In this document: positions 8,671 through 17,193 of the stretch, piece after piece | How the letters are laid out: each line of letters opens with the position of its first letter | How positions within the stretch are numbered: the first letter of the stretch is position 1 | DNA from: JANPPS01 sp965246925 | GTDB lineage: Bacteria; Pseudomonadota; Alphaproteobacteria; Acetobacterales; Acetobacteraceae | Length of the DNA stretch: 64,000 nucleotides | Direction: 5' to 3' | Assembly: GCA_965246925.1 (NCBI GenBank) | Contig: OZ251994.1 | Coordinates: 2,790,001-2,854,000, forward strand | The notes under the pieces: model-generated | Told to the model about the DNA's origin: nothing | Seen by the model: the letters and a program-made list of their open reading frames with translations, nothing else | The model's database searches: none | Program-made: the position numbers and the translations under genes

Positions 8671-11616
8671 TCACGTCAGCGCTGGCACGTCCCCGGCCGG
8701 CACATTGACGCAGGCCTTCGGCTTACTCTCGTGATGGCTGGCCTGAGTAAGCGCAGTCGCGACCGCTTGCGCCAGCGCCGCACCCGAGATCGGCTTGCGT
8801 AACAGCGTGAACGTTCCTTGCTGGTCGGCTGTCTTCAAAGCGCGCTCCACCGTATCGGTCGCAAACCCGGTGAGCAACAAACATGGCAGCGCCGGACGAC
8901 GCTGCTTGGCGGTCTGGATCAGCGTGATGCCATCCATGACCGGCATCGAAAGGTCGGCGACGAGCAAAGTAATGGCCGGGTGATCATTGAGCATCTGTAG
9001 CGCCTCGGCCCCGCTCGCTGCGGCAAGGACCGTGTAGCCGTGTTCCTCCATCTCTAGGACCAGAGTGTTGCGGACTAGTTCATCGTCGTCCACCATGAGC
9101 AACGGGCCGGAAAGGCGTGGACTCCTCAGCGCAGCAGCAACCTCAGGATCATGACGGGTCTGAATGCGGCCGGCGGTGACCGGGAACCAAAGCGTGACCG
9201 TTGTCCCCATGCCCGGCGCACTATCGATATGCATGCCGCCGCCGCTTTGCTCGGCAAAACCCCTTGCCATGGCAAGGCCAAGCCCAGTGCCTTTACCCAT
9301 CTCCTTGGTGGTGAAGAACGGCTCCACTGCCCTGGCCAGCACCGCCTCCGGCATGCCGGTCCCGCTATCGGTGACTTGCAGGCGCACATACTTGCCGGGC
9401 TGAAGCGGGCTCGCGCCGTGCTGCCCGGCAACGATTTCGTCCAAGGCAGCGGCTAGGTGGAGCGTTCCCCCGGACGGCATCGCGTCCCGAGCGTTGGTGG
9501 CGAGGTTGACCAGGACCGTCTCTAACTGCCCGAGATCGGCTGCAAACGGCATGAGCCCGCCCTCGAGCGCGACCTGCACCGGAATACTGCCGCCCAGCGT
9601 ATGAGCCAAGATCTCCTGCATATTGTTCAACAACGCGGCTGGCTCCACGGACTCCGTCCGCAGGTCACCGCGGCGGGCAAACGTCAGCAGGCGCCTGGTT
9701 ATGGTGCCGCCCCTCGTAGCAGCATCCGTGATGAGCCCGGCAAAACGCCGCACCCGCGCCGGGTCCGCCGCTTTCTTGTCGATCAGTGACGCCGCACCCA
9801 GGATCGATTGCATGACGTTGTTGAAGTCGTGCGCGATGCCGCCCGCCAATTGTCCCAGTGCCTCGATCCGCTGGGCATGCGCGAGCCGAGCCTGGGTCTG
9901 GTGCAGGTCCCGGGTCCGTTCTTCCACCAACCGCTCGAGGTTGGCTTGGGACCGCGCGGAGCTTTCACGCGCCGCCACGATCTCGCTTATATCGGTATTG
10001 GTGCCGAACCAGGTGGTGATCCGCCCCTCGGCGTCCCGCAGCGGTTCGGCCCGGGTCAGGAACCAGGCGTAGGAGCCGTCCGCCGCCCGCAACCGCCGCT
10101 CCGCCTCGAAGGTAGTGCCCTCGCTCATCGACACGGTCCACGCTGCGGCCATCGCCGTACGGTCCGCTTCATGCACGTATTCGAGCCAACTCCATGGTGA
10201 ACTGCCCAGTTCACGCTGCCCGGTGTACTCCTGCCAGCGCCGGTTGGTGAACCGGTTGGCTCCGTCCGGCGAAGTGATGAAAATCTGCTGCGGCATCGCG
10301 CTGACCAGGGTGCGGAACCACGCCTCGCTCTCGGCCAACGCGGCGCCCGCGCGCTTCTGCTCGGTAATGTCGAACACGACGCCGAGCCAGCGCGGGCCCC
10401 CCTCGGACAGAATGGCCTCACCCCGCCGGGCAATCCAGCGCTCCTCCCCCGTATCAGGGCGGGTGATTCGATATTCCGAGTAAGCGAGCGGATTCGTGAA
10501 AGCGGCAGACCTGGAGGTGGCGATCAGCCCCCGGTCATCGGGATGCACGAGCGACAGCATGTAAATCGGGTCCAGCGGCCCGTCGAGCGGCAAGCCCCAG
10601 ATCTGCCGGTAGTCCTCCGATGCATCGAGTTGCCCGGTTGCGGGATAATACTCGAACGTGCCGACTCTCCCGGCCTTTTGCGCAATGCGCAGCCGCTCTT
10701 CACCGATGGCCAGGGCGGAGATGGCGCCGCCCAGCTGCGCCTCCGCCGTTCGCACCGCCGTCGCGCCGTGATATGCTAGCCCGAGCGCAGCCAACGAGGC
10801 CACCAGCGCCAGCAGCGCCGGGGCAAATAGCGGGTCATACCAAGAGAGCCGGGCGCCCCAAACCACCACCGCGCCGGCGAGTAACGGCACTAGCAAAGCG
10901 GCCGGCAATAGCCGGACCAATACTTTCTCCGCCACCGGACTAGAGGCAAAATTCCGCTGCCATCCCAGCTTCGGCATCGTCATGATCAGCGCGGCGGCCA
11001 CCAGGATGAATCCCAACGCCGTGTGTAGCGCTACGGCCACGTAAGGCCCCATGCGATACATCGCCTTTGCCTCATACGCGTACCCAGCGAGCGAGAGGTA
11101 GCCGATCGACCCAGTGATGATGGCAAGCACGTGCGCAGCCAGCACGCTTCTGTCCCGGACATCCCGGTTCGAAGCTCCGTAAGCCAGCAACGATATCGCC
11201 GCTCCCGTTACGGTAAAGCCGGCCGCCGTTGCCGGGGCCATTCGCCCGTTGAACGGCGCTGATGTCGTGAGCGGGTCCAAGAAGAGCAGCTCATCGATGC
11301 CGAACGACCGGAAGCTGAGGTATTCGCACAACGTCAGCCCGCCGGTGAGCAGGGTGAGCAGCCCGAGCGCCGCGGCCAGCGACAGCCGAAGACGGGACGG
11401 CCCGGCGCCAAGCAAGAGCAAGCCTGAGCCGGAGGCAACGAATCCCAGCGCGGTATTCGCCTTCATCGAGGTCATGCCCGGCAGCACGGATTTCAGCGCC
11501 GCGACGTCCAGCATCCAGCCCAGCAGCACGGCGGCGCCGATCATAACACTCGACAACGCAACGAGCTGACGTAGCCGCTCCGGCCATAAGCGCTTATCCA
11601 GCCTGGAAAACACCAT
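8671..11616 (-). CDS. membrane hybrid sensor histidine kinase with two PAS domains and a C-terminal receiver
   Basis: 981 residues from the ATG at 11616, which has GAGG 7 bases upstream; another ATG at 11622 is only one base from that site. Residues 1-290 hold about eight membrane segments (MASE-like). Then come PAS1 (about 310-420), PAS2 (about 427-545) and a short coiled coil. The HisKA helix GQLAGGIAHDFNNVMQ carries phospho-accepting His ~596. The HATPase_c domain (about 695-812) has NLATNARDAM, DSGTGMP and GKGTGLGLAM. The receiver (about 838-955) has phosphorylation Asp ~888 in LLVADLSMP and the LTGFA Thr and LLRKP Lys. No DNA-binding response regulator is adjacent, so the output partner is unknown. 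Signal unknown; the gene is convergent with the E1-like gene. Confidence 0.9.
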   Translation of the reverse strand: MVFSRLDKRLWPERLRQLVALSSVMIGAAVLLGWMLDVAALKSVLPGMTSMKANTALGFVASGSGLLLLGAGPSRLRLSLAAALGLLTLLTGGLTLCEYLSFRSFGIDELLFLDPLTTSAPFNGRMAPATAAGFTVTGAAISLLAYGASNRDVRDRSVLAAHVLAIITGSIGYLSLAGYAYEAKAMYRMGPYVAVALHTALGFILVAAALIMTMPKLGWQRNFASSPVAEKVLVRLLPAALLVPLLAGAVVVWGARLSWYDPLFAPALLALVASLAALGLAYHGATAVRTAEAQLGGAISALAIGEERLRIAQKAGRVGTFEYYPATGQLDASEDYRQIWGLPLDGPLDPIYMLSLVHPDDRGLIATSRSAAFTNPLAYSEYRITRPDTGEERWIARRGEAILSEGGPRWLGVVFDITEQKRAGAALAESEAWFRTLVSAMPQQIFITSPDGANRFTNRRWQEYTGQRELGSSPWSWLEYVHEADRTAMAAAWTVSMSEGTTFEAERRLRAADGSYAWFLTRAEPLRDAEGRITTWFGTNTDISEIVAARESSARSQANLERLVEERTRDLHQTQARLAHAQRIEALGQLAGGIAHDFNNVMQSILGAASLIDKKAADPARVRRFAGLITDAATRGGTITRRLLTFARRGDLRTESVEPAALLNNMQEILAHTLGGSIPVQVALEGGLMPFAADLGQLETVLVNLATNARDAMPSGGTLHLAAALDEIVAGQHGASPLQPGKYVRLQVTDSGTGMPEAVLARAVEPFFTTKEMGKGTGLGLAMARGFAEQSGGGMHIDSAPGMGTTVTLWFPVTAGRIQTRHDPEVAAALRSPRLSGPLLMVDDDELVRNTLVLEMEEHGYTVLAAASGAEALQMLNDHPAITLLVADLSMPVMDGITLIQTAKQRRPALPCLLLTGFATDTVERALKTADQQGTFTLLRKPISGAALAQAVATALTQASHHESKPKACVNVPAGDVPALT

Positions 11617-11723
11617 GCTCATGCCTCGATCATCCGCCAAACCGGTTAAGTTTCCGTAAAGCAAACGAAAGTTCAAGCGGCCAAGGGTTCCGGCAGACCG
11701 CCTAGGGTGCTAAGGCCCGCGGC

Positions 11724-12407
11724 ATGACCGCGCCTTTTCTTGCAGCCTCGCTCGCGCCAGAGCAACACGCACCCCTGATTCTGGCCTTGCCGAAAGGGCG
11801 CATCCTCGGTGAATGCGTGCCGCTGCTGGCCCGCGCCGGAATCGTGCCCGCGCCCGACTACCTCGACGAAGACAGCCGCCGCCTGCGCTTTCCGACCGGC
11901 GAAGACGGCCTGGACGTCGTCCGTGTCCGCCCGTTCGACGTCGCGACCTTCGTGGCTTTCGGCGCCGCGCAGATCGGGATTTGCGGCGGCGACGTGCTGA
12001 TGGAGTTCGACTACCCCGAAATCTACGCCCCGCTCGACCTGCACATCGGCGCCTGCCGGGTCAGCGTGGCCGAGCCGGTAGGGGCCGAGGCCGAGGATCC
12101 CAGCACCTGGTCGCGCGTCCGCGTCGCGACCAAATACCCCAACATCGCCCGCCGCCACTATGCCGCCCGCGGCGTGCAGGCCGAAATCGTGCACCTGAAT
12201 GGCGCGATGGAGCTGGCGCCGGGTCTGGGGCTCAGCCGGCTGATCGTGGATTTGGTGCAAACCGGCAGCACGCTAAAAGCCAATGGCCTGCGTGAAACCG
12301 AGATCATCGCCCAGGTCACCAGCCGGCTGATCGTGAACCGCACCGCGCTGAAGACCCGGCCCGAGGAGGTCGGCGCGCTTATTGCCCGCTTCCGGTCCGC
12401 CCTTTGA
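11724..12407 (+). CDS. hisG: ATP phosphoribosyltransferase, short form
   Basis: 227 residues, catalysing the first step of histidine synthesis (ATP + PRPP to phosphoribosyl-ATP). It starts with the family strand LILALPKGRI, and the PRPP-binding loop LIVDLVQTGSTLKANGL is intact. It lacks the ~75-residue C-terminal regulatory domain of long HisG, so by family rule it should need the HisRS-like subunit HisZ; no hisZ is in the window. Its TGA overlaps the TTG start of hisD by 4 bases. Confidence 0.95.
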   Translation: MTAPFLAASLAPEQHAPLILALPKGRILGECVPLLARAGIVPAPDYLDEDSRRLRFPTGEDGLDVVRVRPFDVATFVAFGAAQIGICGGDVLMEFDYPEIYAPLDLHIGACRVSVAEPVGAEAEDPSTWSRVRVATKYPNIARRHYAARGVQAEIVHLNGAMELAPGLGLSRLIVDLVQTGSTLKANGLRETEIIAQVTSRLIVNRTALKTRPEEVGALIARFRSAL

Positions 12408-13693
12408 AGCGGCTCGATACGTCCGAACCCGGATTCAGTGCCGCCTTCCGCGCGCTGCTGCTGGACGGACGCGACACCACGACCCGGGTCGATGCCGCCG
12501 TCACCGCCATCATCGATGACGTGCGCGCGCGCGGTGACGACGCGCTGATCGAGTTCACGCAGCGGTTCGACCACCTGACGCTCACCCCCGCAACGATCCA
12601 TATCAGCGCCGCCGAGATCGACGCAGCCACCGGAGACATCCCGGCCCCCCTGGCCGAGGCACTGGACCTCGCGGCCACCCGGATCGAGGCGTTCCACCAA
12701 GCGCAAATGCCCTCCGATATCGAGCATACCGACGCCGCCGGGCTCACGCTCGGGCTGCGCTGGGGACCCCTGGACGCGGTTGGCCTGTATGTGCCCGGCG
12801 GTAAAGCGGCCTATCCGAGCTCCGTCTTGATGAATGCTTTACCGGCCCGCATCGCCGGCGTGCCGCGCATCTGCATGTGCGTGCCCACGCCCGGCGGAGT
12901 GCTGAACCCGCTGGTGCTGGCCGCCGCGCGCCGCGCCGGTGTCAAGGAAATCTATCGCGTGGGCGGCGCGCAGGCCGTCGCCGCCATGGCCTATGGCACC
13001 GCGACCATCGCCCCCGTGGACCGCATCGTCGGCCCCGGCAATGCCTACGTCGCCGAAGCCAAGCGGCAAGTGTTCGGCCGCGTCGGCATCGACAGCGTCG
13101 CCGGCCCGTCCGAGGTGGTGATCCTCGCCGACGCCAACCAAAACCCGGACCACGTCGCCATGGACCTCATGGCGCAGGCCGAGCATGACGAGGCCGCGCA
13201 GAGCATCCTTATCACGACCGACGCCACCTTTGCCGGTCAGGTCGCCGCCGCGGTGGACCGCGCGCTCGAAACCTTGCCCCGCGCCGCCATCGCCGGGGCC
13301 AGCTGGCGCGATCACGGCGCCATCATCGTCGCGCGAGATTGGGACGAGGCCGTGGCGCTCACCAACGAGCTGGCGCCCGAGCACTTACAGATTATGACCG
13401 CGGACCCGCGCGCCCTATTCGCGCGAATCCGCCATGCCGGGGCCGCGTTCCTGGGGCCGTGGTGCCCGGAGGCGATCGGCGACTACGTGGCCGGCCCCAA
13501 TCACGTCCTTCCCACCGGCCGCACATCCCGCTTCGCCTCCGGCCTGTCCGTCTATGATATGCTGAAACGCACTACCTGGGTGAATGCAGGGGAGACCGCT
13601 TTCCGCGCCGTGGGCCCCGCCGCCGTTGCGCTGGCCACGGCCGAGGGCCTGCATGCGCATGCGAGCAGTGTGGCGATACGCCTTGACCCCTGA
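12404..13693 (+). CDS. hisD: histidinol dehydrogenase
   Basis: 429 residues. It oxidises L-histidinol to histidine with two NAD+ and a catalytic Zn. Visible signatures are GLYVPGGKAAYPSSVLMNA, the RIVGPGNAYVAEAKRQVFG loop, the DSVAGPSEVV segment, QAEHDEAAQS with Zn-ligand and catalytic residues, and the LAPEHLQI Glu-His. Start is TTG at 12404, read because it overlaps the hisG stop (TTGA) and gives a normal N-terminus. Sits between hisG and infA, an order seen in related Acetobacteraceae. Confidence 0.95.
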   Translation: MKRLDTSEPGFSAAFRALLLDGRDTTTRVDAAVTAIIDDVRARGDDALIEFTQRFDHLTLTPATIHISAAEIDAATGDIPAPLAEALDLAATRIEAFHQAQMPSDIEHTDAAGLTLGLRWGPLDAVGLYVPGGKAAYPSSVLMNALPARIAGVPRICMCVPTPGGVLNPLVLAAARRAGVKEIYRVGGAQAVAAMAYGTATIAPVDRIVGPGNAYVAEAKRQVFGRVGIDSVAGPSEVVILADANQNPDHVAMDLMAQAEHDEAAQSILITTDATFAGQVAAAVDRALETLPRAAIAGASWRDHGAIIVARDWDEAVALTNELAPEHLQIMTADPRALFARIRHAGAAFLGPWCPEAIGDYVAGPNHVLPTGRTSRFASGLSVYDMLKRTTWVNAGETAFRAVGPAAVALATAEGLHAHASSVAIRLDP

Positions 13694-13741
13694 ACCATTG
13701 CTCATCATGTTCCGCCGCATGCTAATTATCTTGGGAACCTG

Positions 13742-13960
13742 ATGTCCAAAGAAGATATGATCGAGTTTAGCGGCACCGTGCTCGAATTGCTGCCGAACGC
13801 CATGTTCCGGGTTAAATTAGACAACGAACACAGCATCCTCGCACACACCTCCGGTAAGATGCGCAAGAACCGCATCCGCGTGCTGGCCGGTGACCGCGTC
13901 AATGTCGAGATGACGCCATACGACCTCAGCAAGGGCCGCATCACGTTTCGGTTCAAATAG
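13742..13960 (+). CDS. infA: translation initiation factor IF-1
   Basis: 72 residues, full length for IF-1, a single OB-fold that binds the ribosomal A site during initiation. The sequence starts MSKEDMIEFSG and contains the highly conserved LPNAMFRVKLDN, HTSGKMRKNRIRVLAGDRV and MTPYDLSKGRITFRFK segments. 48 bases downstream of hisD. maf begins immediately after the stop. Confidence 0.97.
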   Translation: MSKEDMIEFSGTVLELLPNAMFRVKLDNEHSILAHTSGKMRKNRIRVLAGDRVNVEMTPYDLSKGRITFRFK

Positions 13961-13971
13961 CACCTCTGGTT

Positions 13972-14526
13972 TTGGCGTCCGCGAGCCCCCGCCGGCTCGC
14001 CCTTCTGGCGCAGATCGGCATCACGCCGGACCGAATCCTCCCCGCAGACATCGACGAGACGCCCCGCCCGGACGAGCCGCCGCGCCGCTATGCGCAACGG
14101 ATGGCCGAGGAAAAAGCCCGCGCCGTGGCCCGGCCGGGCGCGTTCACCCTGGCCGCCGATACCGTGGTGGCGCTCGGCCGCCGCATCCTGCCAAAGGCCG
14201 CCGACGCCGCCGAGGTGCGCGCCTGTATGGCAAAGCTGTCGGGACGCCGCCATCATGTGTTCACCGCCTTGACCCTCGTCACCCCGGACGGAGCCGCGTC
14301 CCACCGCGTGAGCGACAGCGTGCTGGCCTTCTCCCGCCTGACGGACGCGCAACTGGACGCCTACGCCAATTGTGGCGAGGGCGTGGGCAAGGCCGGCGGC
14401 TACGCCATCCAGGGTCGCGCGGCCGCCTATGCCCGGCTCATAACCGGCAGCTATAGCGGCGTGGTCGGGCTGCCGTTGTTCGAAACCAGCCAAGTGCTGC
14501 GCGGCCGCCTCTTCCCCGTGCCGTGA
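13972..14526 (+). CDS. maf: Maf-family nucleoside triphosphate pyrophosphatase
   Basis: 184 residues from a TTG at 13972. The frame is open upstream and a CTG at 13966 would give LVLASASPRR, the usual N-terminus, so the true start may be CTG or lie a little upstream; there is no clear ribosome site. Signatures: ASASPRRLALLAQIG, PRPDEPPRRYAQRMAEEKA, the catalytic TLAADTVVALGRRIL and GKAGGYAIQGRAA. Maf proteins hydrolyse dTTP/UTP or modified nucleotides (housekeeping); family members are also linked to septum formation. Overlaps the GTG of the RNase gene (GTGA). Confidence 0.88.
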   Translation: MASASPRRLALLAQIGITPDRILPADIDETPRPDEPPRRYAQRMAEEKARAVARPGAFTLAADTVVALGRRILPKAADAAEVRACMAKLSGRRHHVFTALTLVTPDGAASHRVSDSVLAFSRLTDAQLDAYANCGEGVGKAGGYAIQGRAAAYARLITGSYSGVVGLPLFETSQVLRGRLFPVP

Positions 14527-15578
14527 TCATTCAAATCCGCACCAGCCCCGGTGAGGTCCGCGCGGTCGCGCTGCAGGACGGCGTAGTGATGGACTACGCC
14601 CTCAGCCGCCCCGGCCGCCCGGACGGCATGGGCGACGTGCATCGCGGCCGGGTCATCGCCCGCGTGCCCGCCATGGCCGGCGCGTTCGTGGCGCTCGTGG
14701 ACGGCGAAGGCTTCCTGCCCGACAGCGCCGGCGCCACCGGGCTTACGGTAGGTGACGCCGTCCGCGTGCGCATCACCCGCGCAGCCCAGGGCGACAAGGG
14801 ACCCCGCCTGGCTCGTGACGGCCCGTGCGACCCCGGCCCGCCCACACTGCTACGCCGCGGTCTGGACGCCGGCCAGCGCCTGGCCACCCTCTATCCCGGC
14901 GCGGCGCTCCAGCCGGACGACTCGGCCCAGCTCATGACCCGCTTCACCGACGCGGTCGAGGCCGAGCTCGATGTCCTCGCCACACCCCACGCGGATTTAC
15001 CAGGCGGCATGCAGGCGTCCTTTACTCCCACCCCGGCCCTGGTCGCGATCGACCTCGACATGGCCGCGGCAACCGCCGGGCAGGGGGGCAAGCCAGCGGC
15101 GCAGTTGGCCGCCAACCGCGCCGCACTCCCGGCCCTGGCCCGGCACATCCGCCTCCGCAACCTCTCCGGCGCCATCGTGCTCGACCTCGCCGGTCTCAAG
15201 GCCAGCAAGCGCGCCGCACTCGCCCCGGCCTTGACGGAGGCGCTGGCCCAGGATCCGCTTCGCCCGCGCTTCCTGGGCTTCACCGCCCTGGGCCTGGCCG
15301 AAATCCTTCGCCCGCGCACCCACCCACCGCTGCACGAGCTACTCGGGAGCCCCCACGCCGCCGGCCTGCGCGCGCTGCGCACCATGGTCCACGACATGGC
15401 TGCCGACCCGGCGTCCGCCCTCGCCCTCCGCGCACCCCCAGCTATCTGCACCGCGCTGGAACAGGACTCTGCCGCCCGCGCAGACCTTGCGCGCCGCACC
15501 GGCCGTCCCCTTGTGCTACGCGCCGACCCGGCCCTGGCGCCGGGTCAAACCGTGCTGGAAAGGATCGCGCGTGCCTGA
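14523..15578 (+). CDS. short ribonuclease E/G family endoribonuclease
   Basis: 351 residues, GTG start overlapping the maf stop. An S1-like region (MGDVHRGRVIARVPAMAGAFVALVDGEGFLP) precedes the catalytic core. The two catalytic Asp positions of RNase E/G can be aligned with AIDLDMAAAT and the LSGAIVLDLAGLK strand following HIRLRN. It is far shorter than RNase G (~490) and lacks the CPxC zinc-link and small domain needed for RNase E tetramers. It therefore probably acts as a compact RNase in 5S/16S rRNA or mRNA processing. Members in this infA-maf-yacG position are common in alphaproteobacteria. Confidence 0.82.
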   Translation: MIIQIRTSPGEVRAVALQDGVVMDYALSRPGRPDGMGDVHRGRVIARVPAMAGAFVALVDGEGFLPDSAGATGLTVGDAVRVRITRAAQGDKGPRLARDGPCDPGPPTLLRRGLDAGQRLATLYPGAALQPDDSAQLMTRFTDAVEAELDVLATPHADLPGGMQASFTPTPALVAIDLDMAAATAGQGGKPAAQLAANRAALPALARHIRLRNLSGAIVLDLAGLKASKRAALAPALTEALAQDPLRPRFLGFTALGLAEILRPRTHPPLHELLGSPHAAGLRALRTMVHDMAADPASALALRAPPAICTALEQDSAARADLARRTGRPLVLRADPALAPGQTVLERIARA

Positions 15579-15750
15579 CTGCCCCATCTGCACCCGCCCG
15601 TCCGAGCCTGCATTAGCCCCGTTCTGCTCCCGCCGCTGCGCCGACATCGACCTCGGCCGCTGGTTCACGGGCGGCTACACCGTGCCGTCGGATGAGGATG
15701 ACGAGCCGGGGCTTGCTCCGGGGGTTGATCCGGGTGGCGACGTAGGCTAA
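15571..15750 (+). CDS. yacG: YacG-type DNA gyrase inhibitor, zinc-binding
   Basis: 59 residues, GTG start inside the end of the RNase gene (8-base overlap). It has the four-Cys treble-clef of YacG: CPIC near the start and FCSRRC, followed by DLGRWFTGGY, the family signature. YacG binds the GyrB C-terminus and blocks DNA binding in E. coli. The acidic C-terminal tail (PSDEDDEPG) is longer than usual. tRNA-Phe follows 31 bases downstream. Confidence 0.9.
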   Translation: MPDCPICTRPSEPALAPFCSRRCADIDLGRWFTGGYTVPSDEDDEPGLAPGVDPGGDVG

Positions 15751-15781
15751 CCAGCCTCCCCGGCCCATCGACCGGCCCGGC

Positions 15782-15857
15782 GCCCAGGTAGCTCAGCTGG
15801 TAGAGCATGCGACTGAAAATTGCAGTGTCGGCGGTTCGACTCCGTCCCTGGGCACCA
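15782..15857 (+). tRNA. tRNA-Phe (GAA)
   Basis: A complete 76-base cloverleaf can be drawn: acceptor GCCCAGG / CCTGGGC, D arm GCTC-AGCTGGTA-GAGC, anticodon stem TGCGA / TTGCA with loop CTGAAAA (anticodon GAA at about 15815-15817), T arm GGCGG-TTCGACT-CCGTC, discriminator A and genome-encoded CCA. No intron or unusual arm. Confidence 0.97.
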
Positions 15858-15915
15858 TTCTTCTCAACCAACCCCGAGTATGGCGAAACCAGCCCATTGC
15901 CGGGTGAGCGGCCAT

Positions 15916-17193
15916 CTACGATCCGGGCGTCGCCAGTCTTTTCCGTGCGGCGCCGACCGTTCCCGCCGTGACGGGCCCGGCTGCGTTGCCCCAGGCGTTG
16001 CGAATGTAGGTCAGAACGGCTGCGACTTCCTCATCCCCTAAGCGCCAGCCGAGTGGCGGCATGGCCGGTGCAGTCGGGCGGGCAGCGGTGGCCCCACCCC
16101 GGGCGCCGATCAGCACGACGCGGATCAGCGAGGCAGCATCAGCTTGTTGCACGGCCGGATTACCAGCCAGCGCCGGGAACAGCGATGCCGCACCCTGGCC
16201 GCTGTCGTAATGGCACGCCGCGCAACTATCCTTGAAGATGGCGCCACCGGCCTGCATACGGGCATCGCTGACTGCCACAGCCGGCGGCGGCTCGGCCCCC
16301 GGCGCCGGCAGGTCGAGCAGGTAGGTCGCAATCGCATCCAGATCGGCAGCCTCCATCTTCGAAGTGGAGTTCTCCACAGCCTCTGCCATCGGGCCAGCCG
16401 CCACCGCCTGATGGTTGGCACCCGATCGGAGGTAAGCCACGATCTGCTCCTTCGGCCAGCCGCCGATCCCGTTCCGGACCGCACCGGTGATGTTGGGCGC
16501 GTACCAACCCTCGAGCGCCCCACCCTGCAGATACTGTGCGGTCCGGTCGCCACCAACCAGGTTCTTCGGCGTATGACATGCGCCGCAATGACCTAGAGCA
16601 TCGACGAGGTATCGTCCGCGGTTCCACTCCGCCGGCTTGTCGGCACGCGGATCAGCCGGGCCGGAATGGTCGAAGTTGAGGAGGTTCCATCCCGCCAGGG
16701 AAAGCCGGATGTTGAACGGAAACGGAAGCCGGTTCACGTCGACCTGGTTCTCGACAGGGTCGATCGTCGTCAAGTACGCCCACAGCAGCCCAATGTCCGT
16801 GTCGGTCATCTTGGAATAGGCCGTATAGGGCATCGCCGGGTAGAGCCGCTTCCCGTCCGCCCCGATCCCGTCGCGGAGCGCCCGGCGAAGGTGCGCCTCC
16901 GTGTAAGTGCCGATGCCCGTAGCACGGTCTGGCGTGATATTGGGCGTGGCCAGCGTGCCGAACGGCGTTGTTAATGTGAGCCCGCCGGCATAGGGCTTGC
17001 CGCCTGGGGCGGTGTGGCAAGCGATGCAATCGGCGGCGGTGGCAATGACCCGCCCCTGCGCGACGCGGTCGGCCGAGACGTCGGTGCCGGGCTGCGCGCC
17101 AATGACGGGCGGCACGCGAAGCAGCACGGCTACCCCCGCGCTGGTCACCGCCAGCAGCCCGGCGGCTGCCGCCCAAAGGCCAAGGCGCCTCAT
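15916..17193 (-). CDS. tri-haem cytochrome c subunit of membrane FAD dehydrogenase
   Basis: 425 residues with an N-terminal hydrophobic leader (LGLWAAAAGLLAVTSAGVAVLL) and three haem motifs, CIACH, CGACH and CAACH, each with a downstream axial Met region. This is the architecture of the cytochrome subunit of gluconate 2-, 2-ketogluconate, sorbitol and related dehydrogenases, which passes electrons from the flavoprotein to ubiquinone at the periplasmic membrane face. Its ATG overlaps the stop of the GMC flavoprotein (ATGA), so the three subunits form one coupled operon. Confidence 0.92.
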   Translation of the reverse strand: MRRLGLWAAAAGLLAVTSAGVAVLLRVPPVIGAQPGTDVSADRVAQGRVIATAADCIACHTAPGGKPYAGGLTLTTPFGTLATPNITPDRATGIGTYTEAHLRRALRDGIGADGKRLYPAMPYTAYSKMTDTDIGLLWAYLTTIDPVENQVDVNRLPFPFNIRLSLAGWNLLNFDHSGPADPRADKPAEWNRGRYLVDALGHCGACHTPKNLVGGDRTAQYLQGGALEGWYAPNITGAVRNGIGGWPKEQIVAYLRSGANHQAVAAGPMAEAVENSTSKMEAADLDAIATYLLDLPAPGAEPPPAVAVSDARMQAGGAIFKDSCAACHYDSGQGAASLFPALAGNPAVQQADAASLIRVVLIGARGGATAARPTAPAMPPLGWRLGDEEVAAVLTYIRNAWGNAAGPVTAGTVGAARKRLATPGS

